A stretch of 14,213 nt of DNA from Pseudomonadota bacterium (GTDB lineage: Bacteria > Pseudomonadota > Alphaproteobacteria > Rhizobiales > Hyphomicrobiaceae), in contig JAEYYJ010000398.1 in assembly GCA_023430845.1 (NCBI GenBank), positions 1-14,213 of the forward strand. The letters are read 5' to 3'. Position numbers and translations under genes: made by a program. Under the pieces are notes generated by a model. That model was not told where the DNA came from. It saw only the letters and a list, made by a program, of their open reading frames with translations, and did not search any database. Positions 1 through 7,069 of this stretch are shown one piece after another. How positions within the stretch are numbered: position 1 is the stretch's first letter; every line of letters starts with the position of its first letter.

Positions 1-483
1 GCCTGCGGCACGGGGCGGTTTCTGCGCGCGGTACGCCTCGCCTATCCGGCGATGAAGCTCTCGGGTCTCGATCTCTCGCGGCCCTATCTCGAGGAAGCGC
101 GCCGGCATCTCAAGGATCTGCGTCCAGTCGAGTGGATCTCCGCAAACGCCGAGACGATCCCGCTCGATGATGCGAGCCAGGACATTGTCACCACGGTCTT
201 CCTGTTTCATGAGCTGCCACCCGAGGTGCGCCGGCGCGTCGTCACCGAGATGGCGCGCGTCCTGAAACCGGGCGGGCTTCTCGTCTTCATCGACAGCCTG
301 CAGATGGGTGATCGGCCGAACTGGGATGGCCTGCTGGAGGCCTTTCCAGCGCGCTTTCACGAACCGTACTATCGCCACTACGCAATCGATGATCTCGACG
401 GCGTATTCCGCGAGGCAGGGCTCGAAGCCGTCGAGCAGTCGACGGCGTTTCTCGCGAAGATGATGGTTCGGCGGAAGGCCTAG
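1..483 (+). CDS. Class I SAM-dependent methyltransferase, 3' part (5' end outside window)
   Basis: The reading frame is open from the first base, so the gene starts upstream; 160 codons and the stop are visible. The first visible residues, ACGTGRF, are the glycine-rich SAM-binding loop (motif I), normally preceded by a D/E-x-G pair that is cut off here. An acidic strand end follows (GLDLS, about residues 22-26), then the post-II region ANAETIPLDD, the motif around FHELPP, and VLKPGG, which is typical of the Methyltransf_11/25 (UbiE-like) group. Family knowledge makes it a small-molecule methyltransferase, cytoplasmic, since no membrane segment is visible. The C-terminal part (FHEPYYRHYAIDD) gives no substrate clue I recognise. 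It converges on the SDR gene and their stop codons overlap. Methyltransferase is confident; the acceptor is unknown. Confidence 0.85.
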   Translation, partial: ACGTGRFLRAVRLAYPAMKLSGLDLSRPYLEEARRHLKDLRPVEWISANAETIPLDDASQDIVTTVFLFHELPPEVRRRVVTEMARVLKPGGLLVFIDSLQMGDRPNWDGLLEAFPARFHEPYYRHYAIDDLDGVFREAGLEAVEQSTAFLAKMMVRRKA

Positions 484-1232
484 AGACCCGCCGACATGCC
501 GCCATCGACGGCGAGTTCGGCGCCCGTCACGAACGAGCTGTCATCGCTCGCGAAGAACAGTGCGGCGCGTGCGATCTCCTCTGTCGTGCCGAAGCGGCGC
601 AGCGGCGTCTGGTCGATCAGCGCCTTGGCGATCATGGGATTGCGCAGCACGCGGCTCGTGAGGTTCGTCTCGACGAAACCCGGCGCTACTGCATTCACGC
701 GGATATTGAAGGGCGCGTACTCGACCGCAAGCGCACGCGTGAGCGCGGAGACCGCACCCTTGGTGGCGGAGTAGGCGGCGAGCTGGCGCAGGCCGCGATG
801 CGCCATGATCGAGGCAAGATTGACGAGCGATCCACGCCCCGAAGCTTTCAGCAACTCGAATCCATCACGCGCGACGCGCACGACGCCATCGAGGTTCACC
901 TCGCGAATGCGCACCCAGTCAGCGTCCGAGAGATGGCGGAAATCCTCGCGCACATTGAGACCGGCATTGTTGATGATGACATCGAGCTTACCGTGTGCAC
1001 TCTGAATGGTGCGAAAGAGCGCCGTCACATCCTGGCCGCGCGAGACATCGCAGATCTGTGCCGTCGCCGCACCGCCTGCCGCACCGATCTCGGCGACGGC
1101 GCTCTCCGCCGCCTCGCCATCGACATCGCTGACATAGACGTGCGCGCCTTCGCCCGCGAAAACGTGCGCCATGGAGCGGCCAATGCCGTTGCCAGCGCCC
1201 GTCACCAGCGCAATGCGCCCCTGAAGCCTCAT
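480..1232 (-). CDS. SDR family NAD(P)-dependent oxidoreductase
   Basis: This 250-residue protein has the length of a classical short-chain dehydrogenase/reductase. Visible motifs are the dinucleotide-binding TGAGNGIG (residues 11-18), Asp36 at the end of strand 2 (VYVSDVD), which favours NAD(H) over NADP(H), Asp62-Val63, NNAG (88-91), Asn113, Ser141, the catalytic YSATK pair Tyr154/Lys158, and PG (184-185). It therefore has the full Asn-Ser-Tyr-Lys tetrad and should be active; the alcohol/ketone substrate cannot be told from the sequence. The ATG is preceded by AAGG eight bases upstream. It lies 36 bases downstream of gor on the same strand and is probably the last gene of the rpiA-gor transcript. 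Its TAG shares bases with the TAG of the convergent methyltransferase. FabG-like names would be over-specific here. Confidence 0.93.
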   Translation of the reverse strand: MRLQGRIALVTGAGNGIGRSMAHVFAGEGAHVYVSDVDGEAAESAVAEIGAAGGAATAQICDVSRGQDVTALFRTIQSAHGKLDVIINNAGLNVREDFRHLSDADWVRIREVNLDGVVRVARDGFELLKASGRGSLVNLASIMAHRGLRQLAAYSATKGAVSALTRALAVEYAPFNIRVNAVAPGFVETNLTSRVLRNPMIAKALIDQTPLRRFGTTEEIARAALFFASDDSSFVTGAELAVDGGMSAGL

Positions 1233-1268
1233 GCGTGTTGCCTTCGCCGTACTTAAACCGCCCGCACG

Positions 1269-2654
1269 CTACTCCGCAGCCGCAGCCGGCGGGATCCATT
1301 TCTCGCGCATGGTTACCAGTTCCTCGGCGGCGCTCGGATGCAGCGCCATGGTGGCGTCGAAGTCGGCCTTGGTGGCACCCATGCGCATGGCGATCGCGGC
1401 CATCTGCACGATTTCGGCGGCGTCCGGCCCGAGAACATGACAGCCGAGGACGCGATCCGTTGCGCGCTCGACGATGAGTTTCATCACCATCCGCTCGTCG
1501 CGTCCCGTCAGCGTCACCTTCATCGGACGGAAACGCGCCTTGTAGATATCGATGCCGCCGGGGCGCTTGGCCGCTTCGTGCTCGGGCAATCCGACCGTGC
1601 CGATCTCCGGTGTCGAGAAAACGCCGGTCGGGATCCAGTCGTGATCGACGACGCGCGGGTTGTTGCCGAAGAGGCTGTCGGCAAAGGCGTGCCCCTCGCG
1701 GATCGCGACCGGCGTCAGATTCACGCGGTCACACACATCACCGACGGCATAGATGCTCGGCACGTCCGTGCGCTGCTGCTTATTGACGATGATTTCGCCG
1801 CTCTTGCCGAGCGCGACGCCTGCGCTCTCGAGCCCGAGACCTTCGGTATTCGGACTGCGGCCGATGGCGAACATGACCTGATCGACGTCGAGCTTGCCAC
1901 CGCCCGTGCAGTGCGCGGTGAGGCCGCTCGCAGTCTTTTCGATGCGCGAAAAGACTTCGCCGGTGATGATGCGGATGCCGCGCTTGGCGTATTCCTCAGT
2001 GAGCGCATCCCGCAGATCCTCGTCGAAGCCGCGCAGGATTTTCTCGCCGCGATAGATCAACGTCGTCTCCGCGCCGAGCCCGGCAAAGATACCGGCGAAC
2101 TCCACCGCAATGTAGCCGCCGCCGGCAATCACGATGCGCTTTGGCAGCTCCTGCAGATGAAAGGCCTCGTTCGACGTGATGACGTGCTCGACACCCGGCA
2201 GCTTCGGATCGACGTTCGCGGCGCCGCCGGTCGCGACGAGGATATACTTCGCGGTGATCTCCTTGCCGCTGTCGGCGAGGCGGACGGAATTCGGGCCGGT
2301 GACGACCGCACGCGTCTTATGGATGGCTGCGACACCGGCGCGCTCGAGACCGCCACGATAGGCACCTTCGAGGCGCGCGATTTCCTTGTCCTTGTTGGCG
2401 ATGAGTGTGGCCCAGTCGAATGTCGGCGCGCCCACGCTCCAGCCGAAGCCGGCTGCATCCGCGAATTCGTCGGAGAAGCGGCTTGCATAGACGAGCAGCT
2501 TCTTCGGCACACAACCACGAATGACGCACGTGCCGCCGAAGCGATACTCTTCTGCAATCGCGACCTTCGCTCCATGCCCGGCGGCGATGCGCGCCGCGCG
2601 CACGCCGCCGGAACCGGCACCGATCACGAACAGATCATAGTCATAGCTCGCCAT
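1269..2654 (-). CDS. gor: Glutathione-disulfide reductase
   Basis: This 461-residue cytoplasmic FAD enzyme reduces glutathione disulfide with NADPH. The order is FAD-binding GAGSGG (12-17), the redox-active disulfide GGTCVIRGCVPKK (Cys43, Cys48), the NADPH Rossmann loop GGGYIAVEF (178-186) followed by Arg202 and Arg208 (YRGEKILRGF), the spacing that marks NADPH use in glutathione reductases, then YAVGDV (302-307) and the C-terminal dimer segment with the catalytic-base His439. That segment reads HPSAAEE, where HPT is the usual form. The lack of the lipoate/NAD features of Lpd and the CVIRGCVPKK context favour Gor over dihydrolipoamide or mercuric reductase. GAGGA lies eight bases before the ATG, and the stop codon of the upstream DUF2059 gene sits inside this ribosome-binding site, so the two are probably translationally coupled. 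Operon mate of rpiA. Confidence 0.95.
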   Translation of the reverse strand: MASYDYDLFVIGAGSGGVRAARIAAGHGAKVAIAEEYRFGGTCVIRGCVPKKLLVYASRFSDEFADAAGFGWSVGAPTFDWATLIANKDKEIARLEGAYRGGLERAGVAAIHKTRAVVTGPNSVRLADSGKEITAKYILVATGGAANVDPKLPGVEHVITSNEAFHLQELPKRIVIAGGGYIAVEFAGIFAGLGAETTLIYRGEKILRGFDEDLRDALTEEYAKRGIRIITGEVFSRIEKTASGLTAHCTGGGKLDVDQVMFAIGRSPNTEGLGLESAGVALGKSGEIIVNKQQRTDVPSIYAVGDVCDRVNLTPVAIREGHAFADSLFGNNPRVVDHDWIPTGVFSTPEIGTVGLPEHEAAKRPGGIDIYKARFRPMKVTLTGRDERMVMKLIVERATDRVLGCHVLGPDAAEIVQMAAIAMRMGATKADFDATMALHPSAAEELVTMREKWIPPAAAAE

Positions 2655-2665
2655 AACGTATTTCC

Positions 2666-3163
2666 TCAGAGGTCGATGCCGCGTTTCCTGAGTTCGCGCC
2701 GCATCTCCGCGTCGATCTCGGCACCAATGCGTTGGCCCCAGATTTGGCCCGCCAGCATGGATTGGCGCATGATTTCAGGTTGCGCCGCCACCATGCGCCG
2801 GCCAACCTCAGATTGATAGAACGCCGTAACGCCGCGCATATCGTCGACAGTCATTCTCTCGGCGTAGATGATGGCGATCTGCTCGATCAACTCGCCCTTT
2901 CGCGACGAGAAGCGCTTCACCATCTCGGCCATAAGCTCGCGGATCTCGCCTGCACGGCCGGGCGCCAGCGAGACGAAAGCTTGCGTCAACGGACCGGTCA
3001 GCAATGGGAGCGCCTGATCGAACTGAGCCGAGGCGCCGGTCACCTCGATGAGCGCACGGGCGGCACTCATGGCCTCCGGTGAGGCGCGCTGCTGCGCCAG
3101 TGCAGGCTGGCTTAAGGCTGTGCAGAAGAGCATCGCGATGAACAAGCGGCGTGCAAGGCTCAT
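2666..3163 (-). CDS. Secreted DUF2059 domain protein
   Basis: The 165-residue product starts with a signal peptide: Arg-Arg at 5-6, a hydrophobic core to about residue 19, and an ALA|QQ cleavage site near residue 23. The rest is helical and charged and carries the DUF2059 pattern (about residues 92-140: IAIIYAERMTVDDMRG, then FYQSEVGRRM). It is therefore a periplasmic protein of unknown function. Start choice: GGGAGG abuts the ATG at 3172 with no spacing but lies nine bases from the ATG at 3163, so the inner start is preferred; the outer one would add three residues. A much longer frame reaching back to 3370 overlaps rpiA with arginine-rich shadow sequence and is rejected. It sits between rpiA (35 bases) and gor (11 bases), an arrangement I recall from other Hyphomicrobiales. 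Confidence 0.87.
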   Translation of the reverse strand: MSLARRLFIAMLFCTALSQPALAQQRASPEAMSAARALIEVTGASAQFDQALPLLTGPLTQAFVSLAPGRAGEIRELMAEMVKRFSSRKGELIEQIAIIYAERMTVDDMRGVTAFYQSEVGRRMVAAQPEIMRQSMLAGQIWGQRIGAEIDAEMRRELRKRGIDL

Positions 3164-3198
3164 CGACTTCATCCTCCCAGGCAGTAGTAAGCGCAGGC

Positions 3199-3918
3199 TC
3201 AGCGCCCGTCGTCCTCGACCGGCTCGGTCTCGATGACGACGATACCCTCCGGGCCGGCGACGAATGCCATGTCGGCGAGACCGAGAAAGAGACCGTTCTC
3301 GACGACGCCCGGAATGTGCTTCAGCGCCTCGTCCAACCGCTCGGGCTCGTCGATGCGTTTGAAGGCGCAATCGAAGATGTAGTTGCCGCCATCGGTGACG
3401 AAGGGTTGACGATCGCGCCCCGTGCGCAGGCGGATCTCACCGTGACAGCCAAGGTCGGCCGCAAGCAGCGCGATCATGTTCTGCGTCGCCATGTAGCCGA
3501 AGCGCACGACCTCGACGGGCAATGGAAAGGCGCCAAGCCGCTCCACGCGCTTGGTGTGGTCGGCAATGACGATGAGGCGCTCCGAAGCCGCCGCCACGAT
3601 CTTCTCGCGCAGCAGAGCCCCACCGCCCCCCTTGATGAGCCGCAGGACGCCGTCGAACTCGTCGGCGCCATCGACCGTCATGTCGAGAAGGGGCATGTCG
3701 TCGAGCGTGGTCAGGGGAATGCCGAGCGACGATGCCTGCGCCCGTGTCGCCTCGGAGGTCGGCACGCAGATCACGTCGAGGCCGCCGCGAACCCGCTCGC
3801 CGAGCAGTTCCACAAAATGAGCCGCCGTAGACCCCGTGCCGAGGCCGAGGCGCATGCCCGATACGACCTGCTCGATGGCGCCGCGCGCCGCCATACGCTT
3901 GTACTCGTCCAGACTCAT
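3199..3918 (-). CDS. rpiA: Ribose-5-phosphate isomerase A
   Basis: This enzyme interconverts ribose 5-phosphate and ribulose 5-phosphate in the non-oxidative pentose phosphate pathway (cytoplasm). The 239-residue protein has the phosphate loop GLGTGSTA (25-32), TVDGADE (81-87) with the catalytic Asp83/Asp86, and [12 protein letters not shown] with Lys96 and Glu105. The Lys-Glu spacing of nine is that of the E. coli enzyme (Lys94/Glu103). DGGNY (177-181) is also conserved. The start at 3918 gives the normal family length and begins [11 protein letters not shown]; an upstream in-frame ATG at 4005 would add 29 residues unlike the family. The ribosome-binding site is weak. It is the first gene of the rpiA-DUF2059-gor-SDR run, so a promoter is expected in the 143-base gap before it. 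Confidence 0.95.
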   Translation of the reverse strand: MSLDEYKRMAARGAIEQVVSGMRLGLGTGSTAAHFVELLGERVRGGLDVICVPTSEATRAQASSLGIPLTTLDDMPLLDMTVDGADEFDGVLRLIKGGGGALLREKIVAAASERLIVIADHTKRVERLGAFPLPVEVVRFGYMATQNMIALLAADLGCHGEIRLRTGRDRQPFVTDGGNYIFDCAFKRIDEPERLDEALKHIPGVVENGLFLGLADMAFVAGPEGIVVIETEPVEDDGR

Positions 3919-4061
3919 TCGTGCTTTTCCGTGGCCCGCTCCGTCGGCTGGCTTATCGCAGGTATCCGCCAAAATGGCCAGACGACTGAAGTCAGTATTA
4001 GTCAATACCTAAGAGCGGACGTTCTTTGAATACGGACTGCAACGGAGAACTCCGGCGGCGG
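3919..4061 (-). promoter_or_regulatory. Gap upstream of rpiA, probable promoter region
   Basis: This 143-base gap lies between the sirtuin stop and the rpiA start and should carry the promoter of the rpiA-gor run. It is less GC-rich than the flanking genes. On the minus strand a TTGACT hexamer (4005-4000) resembles a -35 box, but no convincing -10 hexamer follows at 16-18 bases. A short inverted repeat CTGA-AG-TCAG occupies 3986-3995, just downstream of that box, and could bind a regulator. Position is the main argument. Confidence 0.3.
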
Positions 4062-4781
4062 TCACTGGCTGCCGCGCAGCAACCGCTCAACGAACGCCGG
4101 AACCACCTCGGAGGCGGGACCGTGGATGGCCTCGTCGAATAGGCTCGTCCCCTGAGAGGGCTCCAGATTGAGCTCGACCGTATACGCATCCTGATCGCGG
4201 GCCTCGGCGACAAAGCCCGCTGCTGGATAGACGTTGCCGCTGGTGCCGATGGAAATGAAGAGATCGGTGCGCGCCAGCTCTTCGGCGATGCGGCCCATGT
4301 GGTAGGGCATTTCGCCAAACCAGACGACATCGGGGCGCAGGCCACCCGGTACGCCGCACGACGGGCAGGCGAGTTCGATCGTCAGATCGGGGTATTCGGG
4401 CCCCCAGGGACGGCGCTCGTCGCACTTGGCGCAGAGAGCCTTCTGATGCTCGCCGTGCATGTGAATGAGGTTCTGGGTGCCGGCCGCCTCGTGCAGCGCA
4501 TCGACGTTCTGCGTGACGACCGTGACGCGCCCGGCGTGCTCGCGTTCGAGGCGCGCCAGGGCGAAATGAGCCGGATTGGGCTTGGCGGTCGCGCTCATGC
4601 GGCGGCGCATGTTGTAGAAGTCGAGCACGAGCTTCGGATTGCGCGCAAAGCCTTCCGGCGTTGCCACGTCGCGATAGTCGTACTTGGCCCAGATGCCTTC
4701 CTTGTCGCGAAAGGTCGCGATGCCCGACTCCGCCGAGATCCCGGCTCCGGTCAGGATCGTGATATTCCGAAATGTCCGCAT
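4062..4781 (-). CDS. cobB: NAD-dependent protein deacylase, class III sirtuin (CobB type)
   Basis: This cytoplasmic sirtuin removes acyl groups from lysines using NAD+, releasing nicotinamide and O-acyl-ADP-ribose. The 239 residues contain GAGISAESG (12-20) and ATFRD for NAD binding, QNVD (91-94), the catalytic His109 in HMHGE, a zinc site of Cys117, Cys120, Cys139 and Cys142, GLRPDVVWFGE (147-157) and GTSGNVYPAA (179-188). FYNMRRR places Tyr56 and Arg59 as Y-x-x-R, the pair that in SIRT5 and E. coli CobB recognises succinyl/malonyl-lysine, so desuccinylase as well as deacetylase activity is expected. The start at 4781 matches family length; an upstream in-frame ATG (4889) adds 36 atypical residues. 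The ribosome-binding site is poor. It is divergent from the bactofilin gene and upstream of rpiA on the same strand. Confidence 0.94.
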   Translation of the reverse strand: MRTFRNITILTGAGISAESGIATFRDKEGIWAKYDYRDVATPEGFARNPKLVLDFYNMRRRMSATAKPNPAHFALARLEREHAGRVTVVTQNVDALHEAAGTQNLIHMHGEHQKALCAKCDERRPWGPEYPDLTIELACPSCGVPGGLRPDVVWFGEMPYHMGRIAEELARTDLFISIGTSGNVYPAAGFVAEARDQDAYTVELNLEPSQGTSLFDEAIHGPASEVVPAFVERLLRGSQ

Positions 4782-5041
4782 ACAGTCGTGCCCCGCGCAC
4801 CACAAAACCGCCACTCGATACCGCCACCTTTCGTCATCAAGGTCCAGCCTTTGTGACACCAGCGAGGCGGGCCGAGCGACAGTGCGCATTCAGAGCAAAT
4901 GGGCTGACCAGCGTCCCGGGCTTTGCTATCCATGCAAACGAAGCCTATAGTCCGCGCGGGGGCGCAGGTCAGGTCGATGTGTTTGTCTCCGTCGTTGCAG
5001 GCGGCGGTGTGTGTTACGCATCTGGAGAGGGAGTTGCGTCA
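4782..5041. promoter_or_regulatory. Divergent gap between sirtuin and bactofilin genes
   Basis: These 260 bases separate two divergently transcribed genes and must hold both promoters. Only the plus-strand one, at 4923-4951, is recognisable by eye. Frames on both strands run through the gap, but their translations resemble neither protein family, so I treat it as non-coding. No clear operator palindrome or hairpin is seen. Confidence 0.4.
4923..4951 (+). promoter_or_regulatory. Predicted sigma-70-type promoter of the bactofilin gene
   Basis: TTGCTA (4923-4928) and TATAGT (4946-4951) are separated by exactly 17 bases and match four of six and five of six positions of the TTGACA/TATAAT consensus. 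Transcription would start near 4958, giving a leader of about 85 bases before the ATG at 5042. The match is read by eye and has no experimental support. Confidence 0.5.
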
Positions 5042-5566
5042 ATGTTCACGAAGAAAACCGAGCCTACTGCGTTCGACGTGCCGAGGGGGACGCCGCCACC
5101 GGCCCCGCCTTCGCATTCTCAGCAGCCCGAGCCGCTTTCGACATCGCGGCCGTCAAATCCATCACCGCGCTCATCGGGACAGAGCGGCGCCTCGCACATC
5201 GGTGAAGATCTGACCATCGTCGGCAACCTCATCTCGAAGGGCGAGGTGCATATCGACGGCCAGATCCAGGGTGATCTCCACGCCGCCAACGTGCTCATCG
5301 GCGAGACCGCGCGCATCACGGGCGGCGTCGTCGCCGACGAGGTCATCGTGCGCGGCGGCGTCTCCGGATCGATTCGCGGGCGGCGCGTCGTGCTGCAGTC
5401 CTCGAGCCGCGTCGAAGGCGATGTCTTTCACCAGCAGCTCGGCATCGAGCAGGGCGCCTACTTCGAGGGTAAATCGCGCCGCGTGGCCGATCCCCTGTCC
5501 GGCGTCAGCACGCCGGAGACGCCCGGACCGGCAGGCCCCGGCTTCCCGCTGCGCAGCGAAAGCTAA
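5042..5566 (+). CDS. Bactofilin (polymer-forming cytoskeletal protein)
   Basis: This 174-residue protein has a disordered Pro/Ser-rich N-terminus (about 11-50, with PPPAPP), a bactofilin beta-helix domain (about 52-147) and a short Pro/Gly-rich tail. The repeat character of the domain shows in GEDLTIVGNLISKGEVHIDG, then IQGDLHAANVLIGETARITG, VVADEVIVRGGVSGSIRG and SSRVEGDVFHQQLGIEQGAYFEG. Bactofilins self-assemble into filaments without nucleotide at the inner face of the membrane and act in cell shape, stalk or polar growth. GGGAG lies eight bases before the ATG and a promoter at 4923. An upstream in-frame ATG (4772) would add 90 residues that run through the promoter and overlap the sirtuin start; it is rejected. 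It is monocistronic, ending at a hairpin. No M23 peptidase or other usual bactofilin partner is adjacent. Confidence 0.92.
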   Translation: MFTKKTEPTAFDVPRGTPPPAPPSHSQQPEPLSTSRPSNPSPRSSGQSGASHIGEDLTIVGNLISKGEVHIDGQIQGDLHAANVLIGETARITGGVVADEVIVRGGVSGSIRGRRVVLQSSSRVEGDVFHQQLGIEQGAYFEGKSRRVADPLSGVSTPETPGPAGPGFPLRSES

Positions 5567-5585
5567 GGAAGCCAAGCTGAGACTG

Positions 5586-5606
5586 GCGCCACCGGAGAGG
5601 TGGCGC
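5586..5606. terminator. Perfect 8-bp hairpin, probable bidirectional terminator
   Basis: GCGCCACC (5586-5593), loop GGAGA and GGTGGCGC (5599-5606) form a perfect GC-rich stem between the convergent bactofilin and livF genes. It directly abuts the livF stop codon (5607-5609). On the plus strand it is followed by TCAAATT, only a weak T-rich tail, and on the minus strand by no T run. A role in ending both transcripts is inferred from its position. Confidence 0.6.
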
Positions 5607-6311
5607 TCAAATTGCCAGATATTGCTCCTTGAGGGCTACATCCGCGTCGAGTTCGGCGAGCGTGCCGGCAAAGCGGATGTGACCGCGATCGAGCACGAAA
5701 GCGCGGTCCGCGACGGCGCGCGCAAAGTGCAGGTTCTGCTCGGACAGCAGCAGGCCGACACCACGCGCCTTGAGCTTGGCGATCGCGCCGGCAATCACGT
5801 CGACAATAACGGGGGCGAGTCCTTCCGAGGGCTCATCGAGCAGCAGAAAACGCGGATTGCCCATGAGCGCGCGTGCGATGGTCAGCATCTGCTGCTCACC
5901 GCCGGACATCTGTCCGCCCTTCCTGTCACGCATCGCCGCAAGCGGCGGGAACAGCTCGAAGGCAGCTTCCGGCGTCCACGCTGGGCCGCCGCTGGACGGC
6001 AGGCGGCCGACGGCCAAGTTCTCGGCGACAGTGAGATCCATAAAGACGCGGCGGTCCTCGGGGACATAGCCCATGCCGCGACGTGCGATGCGGTGCGTCG
6101 GCTCGGCGATGAGGTCCGCACCATCGAAGCGGATGGTGCCGCGCCGCTCGGCTTCGAGACCGACGATGCACTTCATGAGCGTCGACTTGCCGGCACCATT
6201 GCGACCGATGAGGACGGCCGCTTCGCCCGCTTCGACGGCGAGCGATACGCCGAACAGGATCTGCGCGCGGCCGTACCAGGCATCGAGTTCGCGGATTTCG
6301 AGGAGGCTCAT
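5607..6311 (-). CDS. livF: ABC importer ATP-binding protein, LivF family
   Basis: This is one of the two ATPases that energise a branched-chain amino acid/amide-type importer at the cytoplasmic face of the membrane. The 234 residues show Walker A GRNGAGKS (36-43), the signature MSGGEQ (135-140) and Walker B FLLLDEP (155-161). At the Q-loop position it has YVPEDR and at the H-loop LLSEQN, substitutions usual for LivF and different from LivG. The length is normal. The ATG overlaps the livG stop by four bases (ATGA), so the two are translationally coupled. It is the last gene of the operon and is followed at once by a perfect hairpin. Transporter class is certain; the substrate is not defined by this subunit. 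Confidence 0.94.
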   Translation of the reverse strand: MSLLEIRELDAWYGRAQILFGVSLAVEAGEAAVLIGRNGAGKSTLMKCIVGLEAERRGTIRFDGADLIAEPTHRIARRGMGYVPEDRRVFMDLTVAENLAVGRLPSSGGPAWTPEAAFELFPPLAAMRDRKGGQMSGGEQQMLTIARALMGNPRFLLLDEPSEGLAPVIVDVIAGAIAKLKARGVGLLLSEQNLHFARAVADRAFVLDRGHIRFAGTLAELDADVALKEQYLAI

Positions 6312-7069
6312 GGGTTGGCCTCTCCAGCGGCGCTGCCGAGATAGACTTCGCGTACGAGCGAGCTCGCACGCACCTCTGCGGGCGTGCCCTCGGCAATGAG
6401 GCGACCGCGATTCATGACGACAACGCGGTCGGCATGACCGAAGACGACGTCCATGTCGTGCTCGGTGAAGAGAACGGCGGTGCTACGCTGGCGGGCGCGC
6501 TCCGCGACGAGGCGCATGAGAGCACCACGCTCGCGCGCTGCCATGCCGGCAGTCGGCTCGTCCATAAGCAGGAGGCGCGGATCATTGACGAGCGCGATGG
6601 CCAATTCGACACGCTTCAGATCGCCGTAGGCAAGGACGGAGCAGAGCGTATCGGCGGCATGGCTCATGCCCACTTCCGTTAGCCGCGCCTGGATTTCATC
6701 GGCGTGCGCGCGTCCGGCTTCGGCGAGGAGGCCCGTGGCGCGCTCACGCGAGAGAATGGCGACCAGCAGATTCTCGGCGACACTCATGGAGGCGAAGGTC
6801 TGCGTGATCTGGAAGGTGCGCGCGACGCCGGCCCGCCAGAGCGCGCGTGGCGGCCAGTGCGTGACATCCTCACCGCCGAGGCTGACGCGGCCATGATCGG
6901 GCGCGAGTTGGCCGTTGATCATGTTGAAGGTCGTTGTCTTGCCGGCGCCGTTCGGACCGATCAGTGCCAGAAGCTCCCCCGCTTCGACAGTAAAGCTCAC
7001 ACGCTCGACGGCGCGAAAGCCCTTGAAGGATTTACCGATCTCTTCCACGGCGAGCACGGGCGCGGTCAT
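6308..7069 (-). CDS. livG: ABC importer ATP-binding protein, LivG family
   Basis: This is the second ATPase of the Liv-type importer. The 253 residues contain Walker A GPNGAGKT (38-45), Q-loop Gln87 in ARTFQITQTF, which is typical of LivG, an ABC signature in the form LAYGD (146-150), Walker B RLLLMDEP (165-172) and H-loop His204 (TEHDMD). The signature departs from LSGGQ, but LivG proteins commonly have L-x-Y-G-D there, so it need not mean loss of function. The start overlaps the livHM stop by four bases (ATGA), and its own stop overlaps livF in the same way, which suggests tight coupling for balanced subunit production. Confidence 0.94.
   Translation of the reverse strand: MTAPVLAVEEIGKSFKGFRAVERVSFTVEAGELLALIGPNGAGKTTTFNMINGQLAPDHGRVSLGGEDVTHWPPRALWRAGVARTFQITQTFASMSVAENLLVAILSRERATGLLAEAGRAHADEIQARLTEVGMSHAADTLCSVLAYGDLKRVELAIALVNDPRLLLMDEPTAGMAARERGALMRLVAERARQRSTAVLFTEHDMDVVFGHADRVVVMNRGRLIAEGTPAEVRASSLVREVYLGSAAGEANP

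Noticed and set aside
1338..2816. Plus-strand 492-codon frame opposite gor
   Set aside because: The complementary frame is a complete glutathione reductase. This one has no domain, runs into the next gene and has the composition of an antisense shadow.
3164..3370. N-terminal extension of the DUF2059 gene into rpiA
   Set aside because: The extra 66-69 residues are Arg-rich and antisense-like in composition, would overlap rpiA, and precede a clear signal peptide with its own ribosome-binding site.
3919..4005. N-terminal extension of rpiA
   Set aside because: It adds 29 residues without family similarity and would cover the only space for the rpiA promoter.
4782..4889. N-terminal extension of the sirtuin
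   Set aside because: The added 36 residues are absent from CobB-type sirtuins, which begin just before the GAGISAESG loop; the start at 4781 gives normal length.
4772..5041. N-terminal extension of the bactofilin
   Set aside because: It would overlap the sirtuin start and translate the predicted promoter; the inner ATG at 5042 has a good Shine-Dalgarno sequence and fits the family.
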